Assembly: GCA_013397435.1 (NCBI GenBank)
Contig: VZRG01001333.1
Coordinates: 1 to 64,000, forward strand
Length of the DNA: 64,000 bases
Direction of reading: 5' to 3'
Source: Erythrocercus mccallii
Lineage: Eukaryota; Chordata; Aves; Passeriformes; Dicruridae
The notes under the pieces are model-generated. The model did not search any database and was not told where the DNA came from. It saw only the letters and a program-made list of their open reading frames with translations. Below, piece by piece: positions 38,812 to 48,550 of this stretch (positions are counted from its first letter, which is position 1; every line of letters starts with the position of its first letter). A program made the position numbers and the translations under genes.

Positions 38812-39256
38812 TCCAGAGAAGGGGAATGAAGCTGATGAAGGGTCTGGAGCACAAGTCCTATGAGGAGACACTGAGGGAAGCTAGGGGCATTTGGTCTGGA
38901 GAGGAGGAGGCTCGGGGGTGAGTCTATCACTCTACAATTCCCTGAAAGGAGGGTGTAGCCAGGCAGGGGTCGGTCTCTTCTCCAAGGCAACCAGTGACAG
39001 GATGAGAGGACATGGCCTCAAGCTGTGCCAGGGGGCATTTAGGTTGGACATTGGGAAGAATTTCGTCATAGAAAGGGTGATGAGACACTGGAATGGGCTG
39101 CCCATGGAGGTGATGGAGTCACCGTCCCTGGAGGTGTTCAAGAAAAGACTGGACATGGCACTTAGTGCTCTGGTATAGCTGACAAGGCGGTGTTTGGTCA
39201 TACACTGGACTTGACGATCTCAGAGGTCCTTTCCAACCTAACTGATTCTGTAATTG
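38812..39256 (+). mobile_element. CR1 LINE 3' end
   Basis: This 5'-truncated CR1 begins near 'gaaggggaatgaagctgatg', continues through 'ctggagcacaagtcctatga' and 'ggggcatttaggttggacat', then 'gacactggaatgggctgccc' and 'ccctggaggtgttcaagaa'. It ends with 'gaggtcctttccaacctaac' and 'gattctgtaattga', the standard CR1 tail and terminal unit. The blocks are in the right order with modest divergence, so it is younger than the copies at 0.8 and 24.9 kb. The open frame at 38891-39178 is the C-terminal/3'-tail portion, not a gene. Its 3' end lies about 75 bp before the CpG-rich block at 39330. Confidence 0.92.
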
Positions 39257-39474
39257 ACACGTGCATAAAACTAGAGCTGCTTTTGCAATTGAAGCTGTTT
39301 AAGGGAAAGCCCACAGTACAGTCGGAGTTCCGTAGGATTCCATGGGCGCGCTTGCTTGGTCTCTGTGTTGGCTCACACAGCGATGGTGGGGACGTTCTGT
39401 TCAAAACTTGCTTTGCTGAAAAAAAGAAATTAAAAAAAAAAAGGCAAAACAAACACGCGATATTTCTGCAGGCG

Positions 39475-39482
39475 TATAAATA
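39475..39482 (+). promoter_or_regulatory. TATA box upstream of CpG island
   Basis: TATAAATA, a good match to the TATA consensus. It is followed by GC-rich sequence that would place a + strand start near 39505-39510. It lies at the edge of the CpG island, which raises its plausibility, but an A-rich run just upstream makes chance occurrence possible. Confidence 0.4.
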
Positions 39483-39601
39483 ATTGTCTCCGGAGCGCTG
39501 CTAAGTTTTGCAGCAAGATTTCTGCGAGCTTTCCCGGCTGTTCCATGCGCTGCCCGCACCTTGGGCAGGGCCCGATCCAGCGGCGGCTCCGCGAGCGCGC
39601 G

Positions 39602-39615
39602 CTGCCACCTAGCGG
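39602..39615 (-). promoter_or_regulatory. CTCF-type core motif
   Basis: Read on the minus strand, 39615-39602 is CCGCTAGGTGGCAG, which matches 13 of 14 positions of the CTCF core CCGCGNGGNGGCAG. It lies in the CpG island core. CTCF binds such sites as an insulator and loop anchor; motif orientation (minus) would set which way a loop points. Occupancy depends on methylation and cannot be read from sequence. Confidence 0.6.
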
Positions 39616-39830
39616 CCGCCGCGGGGCACTGCGGGCCTGGCGCCGCCTCGGGCGCGGGGCACGGGAAGAGGAACAAGCCGGGTTGGGAAGGCAGCAAAGC
39701 CCAGTCTGACTGCCCGCCCCCGCCCAGGCTTCCACCGGGCACTGTACGTGCTTCCTTGCTGCCGGGGGGTGCTCTCTGGGCTGCCCGCCCTGTGGTGGGA
39801 TCTTCGGGGAGCTCCCGCATTATCTATCAG

Positions 39831-41130
39831 GAGAGGGATGGGCTATGCCATTTGCTTCTGGATTTGCGAATGAAGGAGACGTTCGCTGAAGGAATACTCT
39901 AAGCCCACCGGGAAAAGTCCATGCCAAATAGTTTCTTCCCAGCCAAACTCCAACAAAGTGAAAGAAAAAGGAAGAAAATCCTAGAACGACTTAAACAGGC
40001 AGAAGAAAGGAAACCATGTTTTGCTTATGTGCAAAGTACGAGATCGCAACACAAACACAACATAAAGAGCTGATATTCTGTCCTGACTTTATAATCCTAA
40101 TTCTCCTTGCAATTTGTTTTTTTCAAAATATGAAATATCTCCAATCAGGATGGTGATGCGGCTTAAATAATTGAGCCATTCAAACTGTTCTTTCAAATTA
40201 TCTGGCATCTAATAATTGAAATGAAGTTATGCCTTTGGCTTTTTTCAAAGGCTAGATTTGAAACTACAGATTTATTAGCCACTTACAGTTGCTTCATATA
40301 AGAACATCCCTACTGTAGGGTTGCTAGCATTTGCATTGTATTTTAGTATTAAGCGCTGCAAGATCGCTGGGCTGTTTGTTGCACAGGAAAGCTGTTTCCC
40401 TGTGTGCTTCCCCCTGTGTCACACTACCTTTCTGAAATCAATGGAACTCAGCACTCTGGAAGACAGAGGACATCTTGAGCTGTTATGATATTCTGCACAG
40501 ATCTGGACAAAATATAGATAAGGCAACCATTGTGGCTTATGATAGAGAATCTGGATATAAACAAAATGCTAAGGGACTCTGTTGGTGCTAAGAGATTTTG
40601 ATTTCCCCATTACTAATTCCAGATAAGAAAAAAAAAAACCACCCAGTTTTATTTACCTTATTACCTTTTGTACCTTTTAGGCAATTTGAGTTAATGTCCC
40701 TTCTCTGAGATCCTGAGTACATAAAACAACCTGATTTTCTTTGTGAAAACTAAACTTCTCATAAATAGTATGATTCCAGGAGCTGAAGCTTAAAAAATAA
40801 AGCTCTGCTTATATACATACGAGAAAGTAAAAAGATATGAAAGTTATATTAATTAAATGATAATATTATTGTTTGTGGGGCTTTTGTGAAATTTTTAGTT
40901 ATCAAAGCATCTGTGGATATTATCTATAGATAAACAGGAATGAGACTTACTAAAAATACTACCAAATCTTGTTCTTTTAAAGCCAGATGCTGGGGGAGGG
41001 GTGGGGGCACAGCCATTGCTTTTGCCAAGAGCCAGGTTGGAACTCTATTGACATCTATCCTTGGACCCTTTTTCCCCCATCAACTATCAGATCCTGAGTT
41101 AGCTTTGAAATAGTACTGTCAAGGAGTTTG
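39831..41130. other. No gene recognised downstream of the island
   Basis: The sequence returns to an AT-rich state by about 39.9 kb. An A-rich run lies near 40629-40641. If the CpG island drives a + strand transcript, its first intron would be here, but I could not identify a donor with confidence. Confidence 0.45.
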
Positions 41131-41158
41131 ATAAATATATATCTAAATATATATTTAT
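41131..41158. repeat. AT-only 12-bp inverted repeat
   Basis: ATAAATATATAT (41131-41142) and ATATATATTTAT (41147-41158) pair perfectly around CTAA. Because both arms are pure A/T with alternating steps, this is likely low-complexity sequence rather than a distinct element. Confidence 0.75.
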
Positions 41159-44100
41159 ATACTTTGTACAATTCTGGCTCATTTTTGACAAGTAATCAGT
41201 CTTTGCTGCAGCATAGCTTAGACTATAAATGTTTTTCTCATGCTGCCCAATGTTAAGGTGAACACAAGGACTGTCTGGCAGCCCTTGTGATGGAGAAAGA
41301 GTGATGCTGCATGAGAAAATGGTGTTTAAAAATCTGTGTTTGCAAGTCTGAGCAAGAGAGAGGAAGAACATTGTTTGCTGTTGTTTACTGGGGACTTTAA
41401 AGAAGAACAAATCAATTTCTTTTTTATTTCCAATCAAGATCTGTTGACTGAAATCTACCTTCTAGGATTTAGGGTTGTAAACCCAGTAATTGGCAGCAGC
41501 CTCCTAATAATGGGTAAGAAAATTGTGTAGGAAGATAACAGCATGAACAAAGCCATTGGGGAAGTTCAGAATAAAATTACTTTTTCCTTTTTCTTCCTGT
41601 CTTTTTTGTTAAATTAACTGATAGCTTTTTTCAAAAAATCACTATCAACCTTTTCCAAAAAACACAAAATGTTCGTGTGTGGGTAGGCCTGACTGAGCAG
41701 AGTGCCAGTGGTTTTCTGTTCTGTCTTCTAGCATGGGCAAATTATAGAGTAGTGTGCTGTATAAGAAATCCATGAAGTACAAACCCACTTTTCCCAGAGA
41801 TTGCCCTGCAGAAGTAACAGAGCTGTATAATGATTTTCTCTTCCCCCTCTGAGATGTGTACTTTGTCTGCAGCACACATCACACTGTATATTGTCCACAA
41901 CCTAAGTACACAAAACTTAGGTTAGATGTAAATAAGGCAGCTAGCAGACATCAAGTATTTTCAAAAGACGTTTTTTCATTGTAATTTGGTTTGTATTGGT
42001 CTTTACCTAAGCTTAAAATTGCTGTTGTCATTCTGTCCAGTATGGTGAACTCTGCTAAGGAAGAAATACTGAGCCACTTCCTTGGAAAACAGCTAAAAAC
42101 ACATTTTTAAAAAACAGTTAGTATTTCATGTGCACTCCTTTGTTCAAGACAAATCCTTTCTTTGATTGTATTGATGCCCACTTGTCATGGTCTGTGCATG
42201 GGACATATGTGCACAGATACATTTCTTGTGTTAATCTGGCTGCAGATGGAGAGCAATGTCATCTGCTACCTTTAACTCACAGCCCCGAGGACCGTAGATC
42301 TGATCCAAGAAAATTACTTTGTGCTCCTCTGCTTGCAGTATTTCTAAGTATTTCTTACATCTCACACAGGAGTTGACCTTGAGGTCCCAGCTTTGCTTCA
42401 GCAGGGAAAGGTTACCTGCTACTCCAAATTCTGATTCATACCAGAGTTTTCTGCTACAGAATCTATAAAGGAGAAAAGAGCAATGGGAGCTTTTCCTGTC
42501 AGCATCCTGATTTCAAAAAGTGTCATTGTTCCTCCAAGGGAAGAGAGAAAAAAAACCCCATAAATAGCTAAAAAAACTAAAAACAGCACTTCCCTGCTCT
42601 TCCATTTTGGCAGAAGCATCTGGGAACTTGACAAAGTTTTAGTACGTGTCAATGCTGAAGACCTGTGCAGGGCTCCTGCAGGGTGAACATGCTGACCTCT
42701 GCTTTGAATTCCCAAATCCACCATGAACTTTACCATCCTCATTGGTGTCCCAACCTCTCTGAAGGCTCCATGCTCTTATAGTGTTGTAAATTAATGAAAA
42801 CAAGAACTGAAGAAAATTGAGTAAAGGGGTTATAAAGTTTTTCCTAAGAAAATTTTCTTCTGATCCGTCTCTGTAGCATAACAAGCAAGAATAAATGGTA
42901 AAATTTAAGGTTCCCTTACTACAACCATGTCCAGATTTACTATATAGTTTGCATTTGGAGTTGCCATCAGAGATGCTGGAAACCTTTTTATCCCATTTTG
43001 TCTTTATTAATAACCAGAGTCTTTTCTGTTGTATTCTCATATGCTCTTCTGTAATAAATATGAAAAATAATTTCTCTCACCCATCAGACTTTTTAGTTAG
43101 AACTGTTGCTGTTTCATGTAATAATTCTCAACTGTAAAGTTGAATCCAGTATTAGAGAGTTTACTTAAGAGTTTAGAACTGTGGAATTTTATGATCGAAA
43201 CTTGGTATTTTGTGACCAAGTTGTATTTTGGGATATCAAAGGAGGTCATGTGCACAGATAACAGTGAGGATCTATAGCAGGGTTGTGTTTAACCATTTAT
43301 GTTTGTCACAAAGATTCAAAAATAATTATTTTCCAGGATCTTTTACAGTACATAGTGAGAACAGAATATTTTTTAATATGCAAGGTTAGAACCACTGTTG
43401 CTTCTGATGCCCATACTACACGTTTAGCTCTTCTCTTATATTTTAGTTTGCTGAGTCTGATTCAAATTCCATTGGCATTAATGAAGAACACTCATTGACT
43501 TCAATAATCGTTGAATTGCGTCTAGTATCAACTACATTACCATAATCAAGTGAGAGACAATTGTTATGGATGCATTATTTAGCACTGATTGGGGAGGTAC
43601 TGTCAGCTCCCTTGTCACATGGTGTTAGATGTTATTTTATAAGGACTTGATTATTGAATTAATATTGTAGGTCATAAATCTTGCAGTTTTGCTTTCACTT
43701 CTTATTGTGGAATACTCTGTATTTGTGTTACAGTTCCCCTAAAGTGTACAATGGAAGAGTTCAGCCACTTTATATAATTTTCAAATATGTAATCTCTTTT
43801 TCTGTGAAGTGGCATTTCTTACAAACCAGGGTGAAGTGAGGGCCACAATGTGCCTCACATTCCTCTCTATGTCCCATAGCGAGATGCACCCTGCATTGCT
43901 GTTGGTAAGGCTTTGACCTGACAGCACTGATTTGGGCATAATGCATTAAGACAAAGAGTATCAGAGTACTGATGGCACATCATGGAATAACTTCTTCAAG
44001 CCCTGTTCAAGGGATGTGATCAGCAGTCACAAAACAGGGATCTGCAGTTAGGAAGCAGGATACTGGCAGGTCACACACACATGGCAGTGTTCTGACCCAG

Positions 44101-46261
44101 ATCTTTATTGTGATAGTGTTAGATGTTGCCCTGTCACAAGACGATCTGCCTGTCCCCAGGATGGGTGGGTTTAATTTTTTTTAAACTATCATTCAGTATT
44201 CAACTCATAATTATAGTGCATAATTATAGTTTTGAGTGAGCAAGTTCCGAGCCACAGTGGTATAAAAATAGGAGACAGGATACTCTCTACAGTGATAATC
44301 TCAATTTTGTTAATGTCTCTAGGGCAGTTAAAAGTAGTTTTGTTGGTGATCAGTTTTTCTTCAAAGAGCTGCAGGATTCATAGAAGTCTTCTGCAAGTTA
44401 ACTGCAAGTCAGCTGTTTGCCTTAGAGGATCATGTAATTTGCTGTTAGTGAAGTCCAGAATGATTAACTGTCATGTTAACCAATGCATAGACTTGTTTCA
44501 GCAGCTAGAATTTCACTTTAGATTCTAACTTTCAGACTGATGGGCTTCTGTGCCGGTGCAATGCTTCTTCAGTCAATAAAAGTCCATCTGCAACCTTATT
44601 TCATGTTGCAAAACCAAGACCTCCCAAAGTAAATCAGAAGTGAAATCTTCCTCTGCTTGTCAGATTGGAGTGACAATTCTGGAGAATAATGTGATTTAAA
44701 TTTTGGGATAGAGAAATGTGTGCCTGTTGTATTGAGAACAGTAGTATTACAGTGGACTGTCTTAATCACCCAGAGGATAAGGGAATTCTGAAGTGTGACA
44801 GCAGTGGGTAAAGAAGGCCCCTCACTGGGGTAAACTGCTCCACTTCCACAGCTCAGAAAGGAGTATGTGACTGCAGGAACAAGCTCTGCTTCAGAAATAG
44901 GGCATGAAAAAACAGAATATACTAGTTCTTACTACAGGAACCAAACAGAGCTAGATGATGAACATGTTCAAACCACATTTTCTGGGGGGGATCAATAAAA
45001 AAGAACTTCAGGAAGGGTACATAAAGGTGATTTACTTTGCACCTTTCTCTGGCTTACTGCAGAAAAATGTAATTGAACTTCAACTGGTCTCTGAATTATT
45101 TGGCCTTCTGTTAAGGCTGCAGAGAAAGATCTCTGATAGATGTTTATTATGATCCTGATGAGAGATTTTATGCTGTGTAGCATGAGAATCAAAAGATTAA
45201 AAAAAAAAATTTTAAAAAAAATAGACTTTTAAAGATGGTTTCAACCACGCACCATTTCACTTCTGTGGTTTTACTTGCTATATCTGTCCCAAATGCCAGC
45301 TCCTGCAGTGCACAAGCTGCCATCATTCACCCTTTGCTCTCCTTTTCCACGCTTGCCTCGAAACATTACTTCAAAATTAAGAACTCAGTCACTTAGCATT
45401 TACATCACAACTTCTCACCACAATATTTCTAACTGTGGAAATTGTTTCCTAGTTTTTTAAATAACTAATCTAAGATGAAGTAATTTTCAATGTAAATTAA
45501 ATTTCATAACATAGTCTCAAATGCTTCTCAAAATAAAATGACTAAAATAAAGTACAGTTATCATGGTAATGTAATTACACTGTGCTTACAGTGGAGACAT
45601 ATTTCCAACCCACTGGGTTCAATGAACATGGTTCAAAGCAACAGGTAAGGTATTGGAGACATTCTGTTCATAACTGGAAAGCGCAGAGGGTTAAGGATCC
45701 TTTGCAAAAGGACAAAGATGTCTGTGTTCCACAAAATCCCAGAGTTACATTAATTTAGTAAATTGCAGGATTCAGAGAATAAAGCAAGAAAAATGTACGT
45801 ACCAATAACAAACAGCTTGCTAATTTTTGCAAATCAAAGAGCTTGAAAAGCACTTATAATAGATTTATTGCTGAATGACATCCTTTGAAGTTATTTATGT
45901 CTGGACAGAGTCAGGATGGTCAGTATCCTGTTTTATTTAATTTTGTTTGTATAAGTAGAACACAGAAACTATTAACTAGAGGGGAAAGTGCTGATTAAAG
46001 CTTCATCTAAATTTATTCCCTATTGTTTGTGGATGACACAGATCAGGATATCTGAAATCAGGTAGCTGGATTGTAAATTTCATCAGTGTGTTAAACAACT
46101 CAAGTGTATCCCAGTCCAACGTGTGCAGTCAGAGTCCAGTATTGATGTTTCACTAGCCTGGGAAACTTTATTGGGTGTAAACGCAGCATTTCTATTCTCC
46201 TTTTCATTTTGGCCCATTGATCTAATTAAATGCTGTCTGAGAGTGTGTAACTAGTTCAGGT
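41159..46261. other. No gene recognised
   Basis: A long AT-rich stretch. A 12-bp direct repeat of CATAATTATAGT lies near 44205-44230. The overlapping minus-strand frames at 42419-43040 (107 and 133 codons) show no family resemblance or splice context. I found no RNA gene or repeat body. Confidence 0.45.
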
Positions 46262-46330
46262 TATAGTAGCATATATGAGATATATAAATATATATATATA
46301 TTATATATTNTTATATATATATATATATAG
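46262..46330. repeat. TA microsatellite with an assembly N
   Basis: Imperfect alternating AT (about 46270-46329), interrupted by one undetermined base at 46310. The N shows that the assembler or consensus was unsure of the repeat length, so the true array may be longer. Expect length polymorphism. Confidence 0.9.
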
Positions 46331-47285
46331 TTAGGTGTTATGTACAATTTCCTAGGCTGTAAGAAAGCAGAAGGTTTCTCTTATGTTTTTACTTAAACAG
46401 GCCAGTAGCATTACTGCTCTCTCACCCAGTGAAAACAGCCCAGCTGTTGAGGGCTCACTCCAGCCATGAGGATGAAGTGCCACAGGCTGGCCCATCTACC
46501 TCCCACCGCTCCAGCCCCAGAAGAGGGTGCTGGGGCTCCCCTAAGGGCCACTCCCTGCTTTAATCCATGTCCTTACCTAATTTTGCCTGCCTGCTTCTCA
46601 GAGTTATGACAAGAACCTGCAACCACAGCAAGGGCATCAGAGGAAGATGTTAAAGATAGAAACTTGGAAGAAAACACGAGCTTTTAAATGTTAAAACTTG
46701 TAGCTGTGGAGAGCATTCATCCTGATGCAGTTTCCAAGGCAAAAGGGCTGCAGCACTTGCAGTGCTCCCAGCTCATTAGGAAACGTCAAATGGTGTAGAG
46801 GGAATACTACCTCAGACCTCAGTGTGTCAGAAGAAGTAAAAGCTGGCAAAGGAATAAAGGTTATTTGATGAATCCGGTGAGGGCTTGATGGTCACGTAAA
46901 GGTCTGCATCAGCATTTATTTGCTGATGTCTGGAACTTGAAAGATTTTGAACCTTCACAAGGTTTACCTGTCAAGGCAGCTGACATAAGCTTTAAAGATT
47001 GATGAAATAAATGACACATCTTGCACTGGAGGCTCCCACCTATCAGGCAGTCATTAGGTTGTTATGGATTTCTCCCCTCTTCATCTTAAGGCAGAGGTTT
47101 GTTTCTAAACTCTGCATCTCAGGGCTCAGACAGGTCTGCACCTCTGTGGAAAGGAAGACATAGCTTTTAGATTTTCCCCAGATCCTGTTATCCCCATTTC
47201 TTAGAAAATTACCCTGTAAATTCTTCTGTGCTTTTCTTGGCACTTGAGGGAGGAGGGTGTTAATTGTTAAGTTACATTATAAACC
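46331..47285. other. No gene recognised
   Basis: A GC-richer patch lies at about 46420-46620 with no recognisable repeat or exon. The rest is ordinary AT-rich sequence. Confidence 0.45.
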
Positions 47286-47319
47286 TATTTAAATACTTAA
47301 ATATTTAAGTATTTAAATA
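47286..47319. repeat. 34-bp perfect AT palindrome
   Basis: The 34 bases from 47286 to 47319 equal their own reverse complement with no spacer; the unit word is TTAAATACTTAA and its mirror. A related AAATATTTAAAT word follows immediately. AT-rich palindromes can extrude as cruciforms and are prone to deletion or expansion. A perfect one of this length is unusual, though repeated ATTTAA-type words make it easier to form. Confidence 0.95.
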
Positions 47320-47463
47320 TAAATATTTAAATTTTTGTAACGTTTTCCTATCACAGTAGTTTTGTGCATTAATCTGGTACTGCATTGTGGCAGACTCTGT
47401 GTTTTTAATGTGTGGCTTATGATGAACTTTATCATATTTATATATGCAGCAAGCAGGAATCCA

Positions 47464-47493
47464 CAGTTACATTCCATACATGGAATGTAACTG
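47464..47493. repeat. 14-bp perfect inverted repeat, 2-nt spacer
   Basis: CAGTTACATTCCAT (47464-47477) and its exact complement (47480-47493) are separated by AC. The arms are of mixed composition, so low complexity does not explain it. The right arm contains GGAATGT, the seed of the miR-1/206 family, but the rest of the arm departs from those miRNAs and the stem is too short. Confidence 0.95.
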
Positions 47494-48464
47494 CATACAC
47501 CTTAGGGACTTAAACTTCAGAGACTTTTAAATACAAGCCTCTGGCTTGAAGCTGTCTTTCTCTTGGCTGCACATAGCACCCAGTAGAACTTTGTATCTGA
47601 CTTGTCGTTTTTGAGGTGTGGCAGACTTAGCAATGGTAATACGAGTAGAAGTTTTACAAATAATTGTGTTAGAGACATGTATGAATCCCCGAGTTCCTTT
47701 ATTATATGTTGTGGGAGCATTCAGTTAGCTGAGGCATACTTCACTTTTGAATCATAAGGAAAATGCCACTACCCAGCTTGCTTGCAAACTTGCTCGTTTG
47801 CTTAGAAGCCTCATTGCATCAGCAAAAACAACAGTGCGTGTTTAGAGTGCTCTGTGGAGTACAATGTTTCCTTTTCTGTGTTCAGTAATTTAAATGATTG
47901 GAGTGGTACTTTTGACAAGGAAGAAATAATTTCATTGTTATGGATCATTTTTCAAGTGAAACTGAGTTTTGGAATAAAGTGATGGTGAGTAAAGCATGTG
48001 AATGGGGAATGGGATTTTTATTGTTCTGAGTTTTATTCAGCAGTTTCTGAAAGTAAGATGGAAGTGATTTTGCTATTCTCTCTGCAGGGTTATATGTCTT
48101 TTATTAAGCGGAAAACATAATGTAGCCATTATAGACAGTAACAGGCACGTTTGCTGTTGTGTTCCGTTGGGAAGTGGAGTGTGATTTCTCTTTTAATATC
48201 AAGATACAAATCTGATTCATAGTTCGTTCATATGGCTTTCAGAAGAATCTGAAAGGGAAACATATCAGCTCATTAAATGGATGTATTTTGTCTAAGTAGC
48301 TGCTTTTAAGATAAGTGTAACCCAGATTTTCAAGATCATTCGTGGTATTGCTATCTTGATATTTAAAGAGGTAGAAATTTTACTTTAAAAAAAAAGAGGA
48401 AAAATAAAACCATAACCTAATTTTATTTCTGATGGGGGAAGATTTTTTTAAGGTGACTAATTAT
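47494..48464. other. No gene recognised; unique-looking sequence
   Basis: Non-repetitive sequence with no long open frame. The part at about 47940-48330 has the balanced, complex look of conserved noncoding DNA, including an AATTT-rich homeobox-like patch, but no motif cluster is strong enough to call. Confidence 0.4.
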
Positions 48465-48489
48465 TACTGTTCTCTTTTTGAGAACAGTA
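48465..48489. repeat. 10-bp perfect inverted repeat, T5 loop
   Basis: TACTGTTCTC and GAGAACAGTA flank TTTTT. It is the third short-spaced inverted repeat within 1.2 kb. The GAGAACA word resembles a steroid receptor half-site, but the spacing (5, inverted) does not fit the standard 3-bp palindrome. Confidence 0.85.
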
Positions 48490-48513
48490 CTCTGCATGTT
48501 CTTTAAGTGGCTG

Positions 48514-48550
48514 TTTTCTTTTTTCCTTTTTTCTTTTTTCTTTTTTTTTT
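48514..48550. repeat. 37-bp polypyrimidine tract
   Basis: Uninterrupted C/T on the + strand, mostly T with scattered single C, ending in ten T. This is low-complexity sequence. It could look like a splice acceptor tract, but the sequence after it (GTTTTTGCCATCAG) opens no exon I can support. Confidence 0.85.

Larger units (their letters stand above)
39330..39830. promoter_or_regulatory. Compact CpG island, candidate promoter
   Basis: In an AT-rich, CpG-poor window this block stands alone. By hand count the core at about 39541-39690 holds about 22 CpG in 150 bp at roughly three-quarters G+C, so observed/expected CpG is near 1. Such density in vertebrates marks an unmethylated germline promoter or a very young GC-rich insertion. 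A TATAAATA lies upstream at 39475-39482 and a CTCF-type core inside at 39602-39615. I can see neither a convincing first exon nor a splice donor: a 54-codon arginine-rich frame from ATG 39545 to the stop at 39707 is best explained by composition. It may drive a gene or a noncoding RNA outside my recognition. Confidence 0.65.

Noticed and set aside
39545..39709. 54-codon arginine-rich frame starting at an ATG in the island
   Set aside because: The position after a TATA box is tempting, but the composition explains the residues and no splice or homology evidence supports translation.
39401..39820. 139-codon minus-strand frame and overlapping frames across the CpG island
   Set aside because: Several frames are open at once, which reflects the scarcity of A/T-rich stop codons in GC-rich DNA. 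Proline/arginine/alanine-rich translations without domain structure are the usual result.
42639..43040. 133-codon minus-strand frame
   Set aside because: No recognisable family, no splice context and no codon pattern that stands out from neighbouring noncoding frames.
47480..47500. Resemblance of the right hairpin arm to miR-1/206
   Set aside because: Only the seed and a few following bases agree; the stem is 14 bp with a 2-nt spacer, unlike a pre-miRNA of that family.
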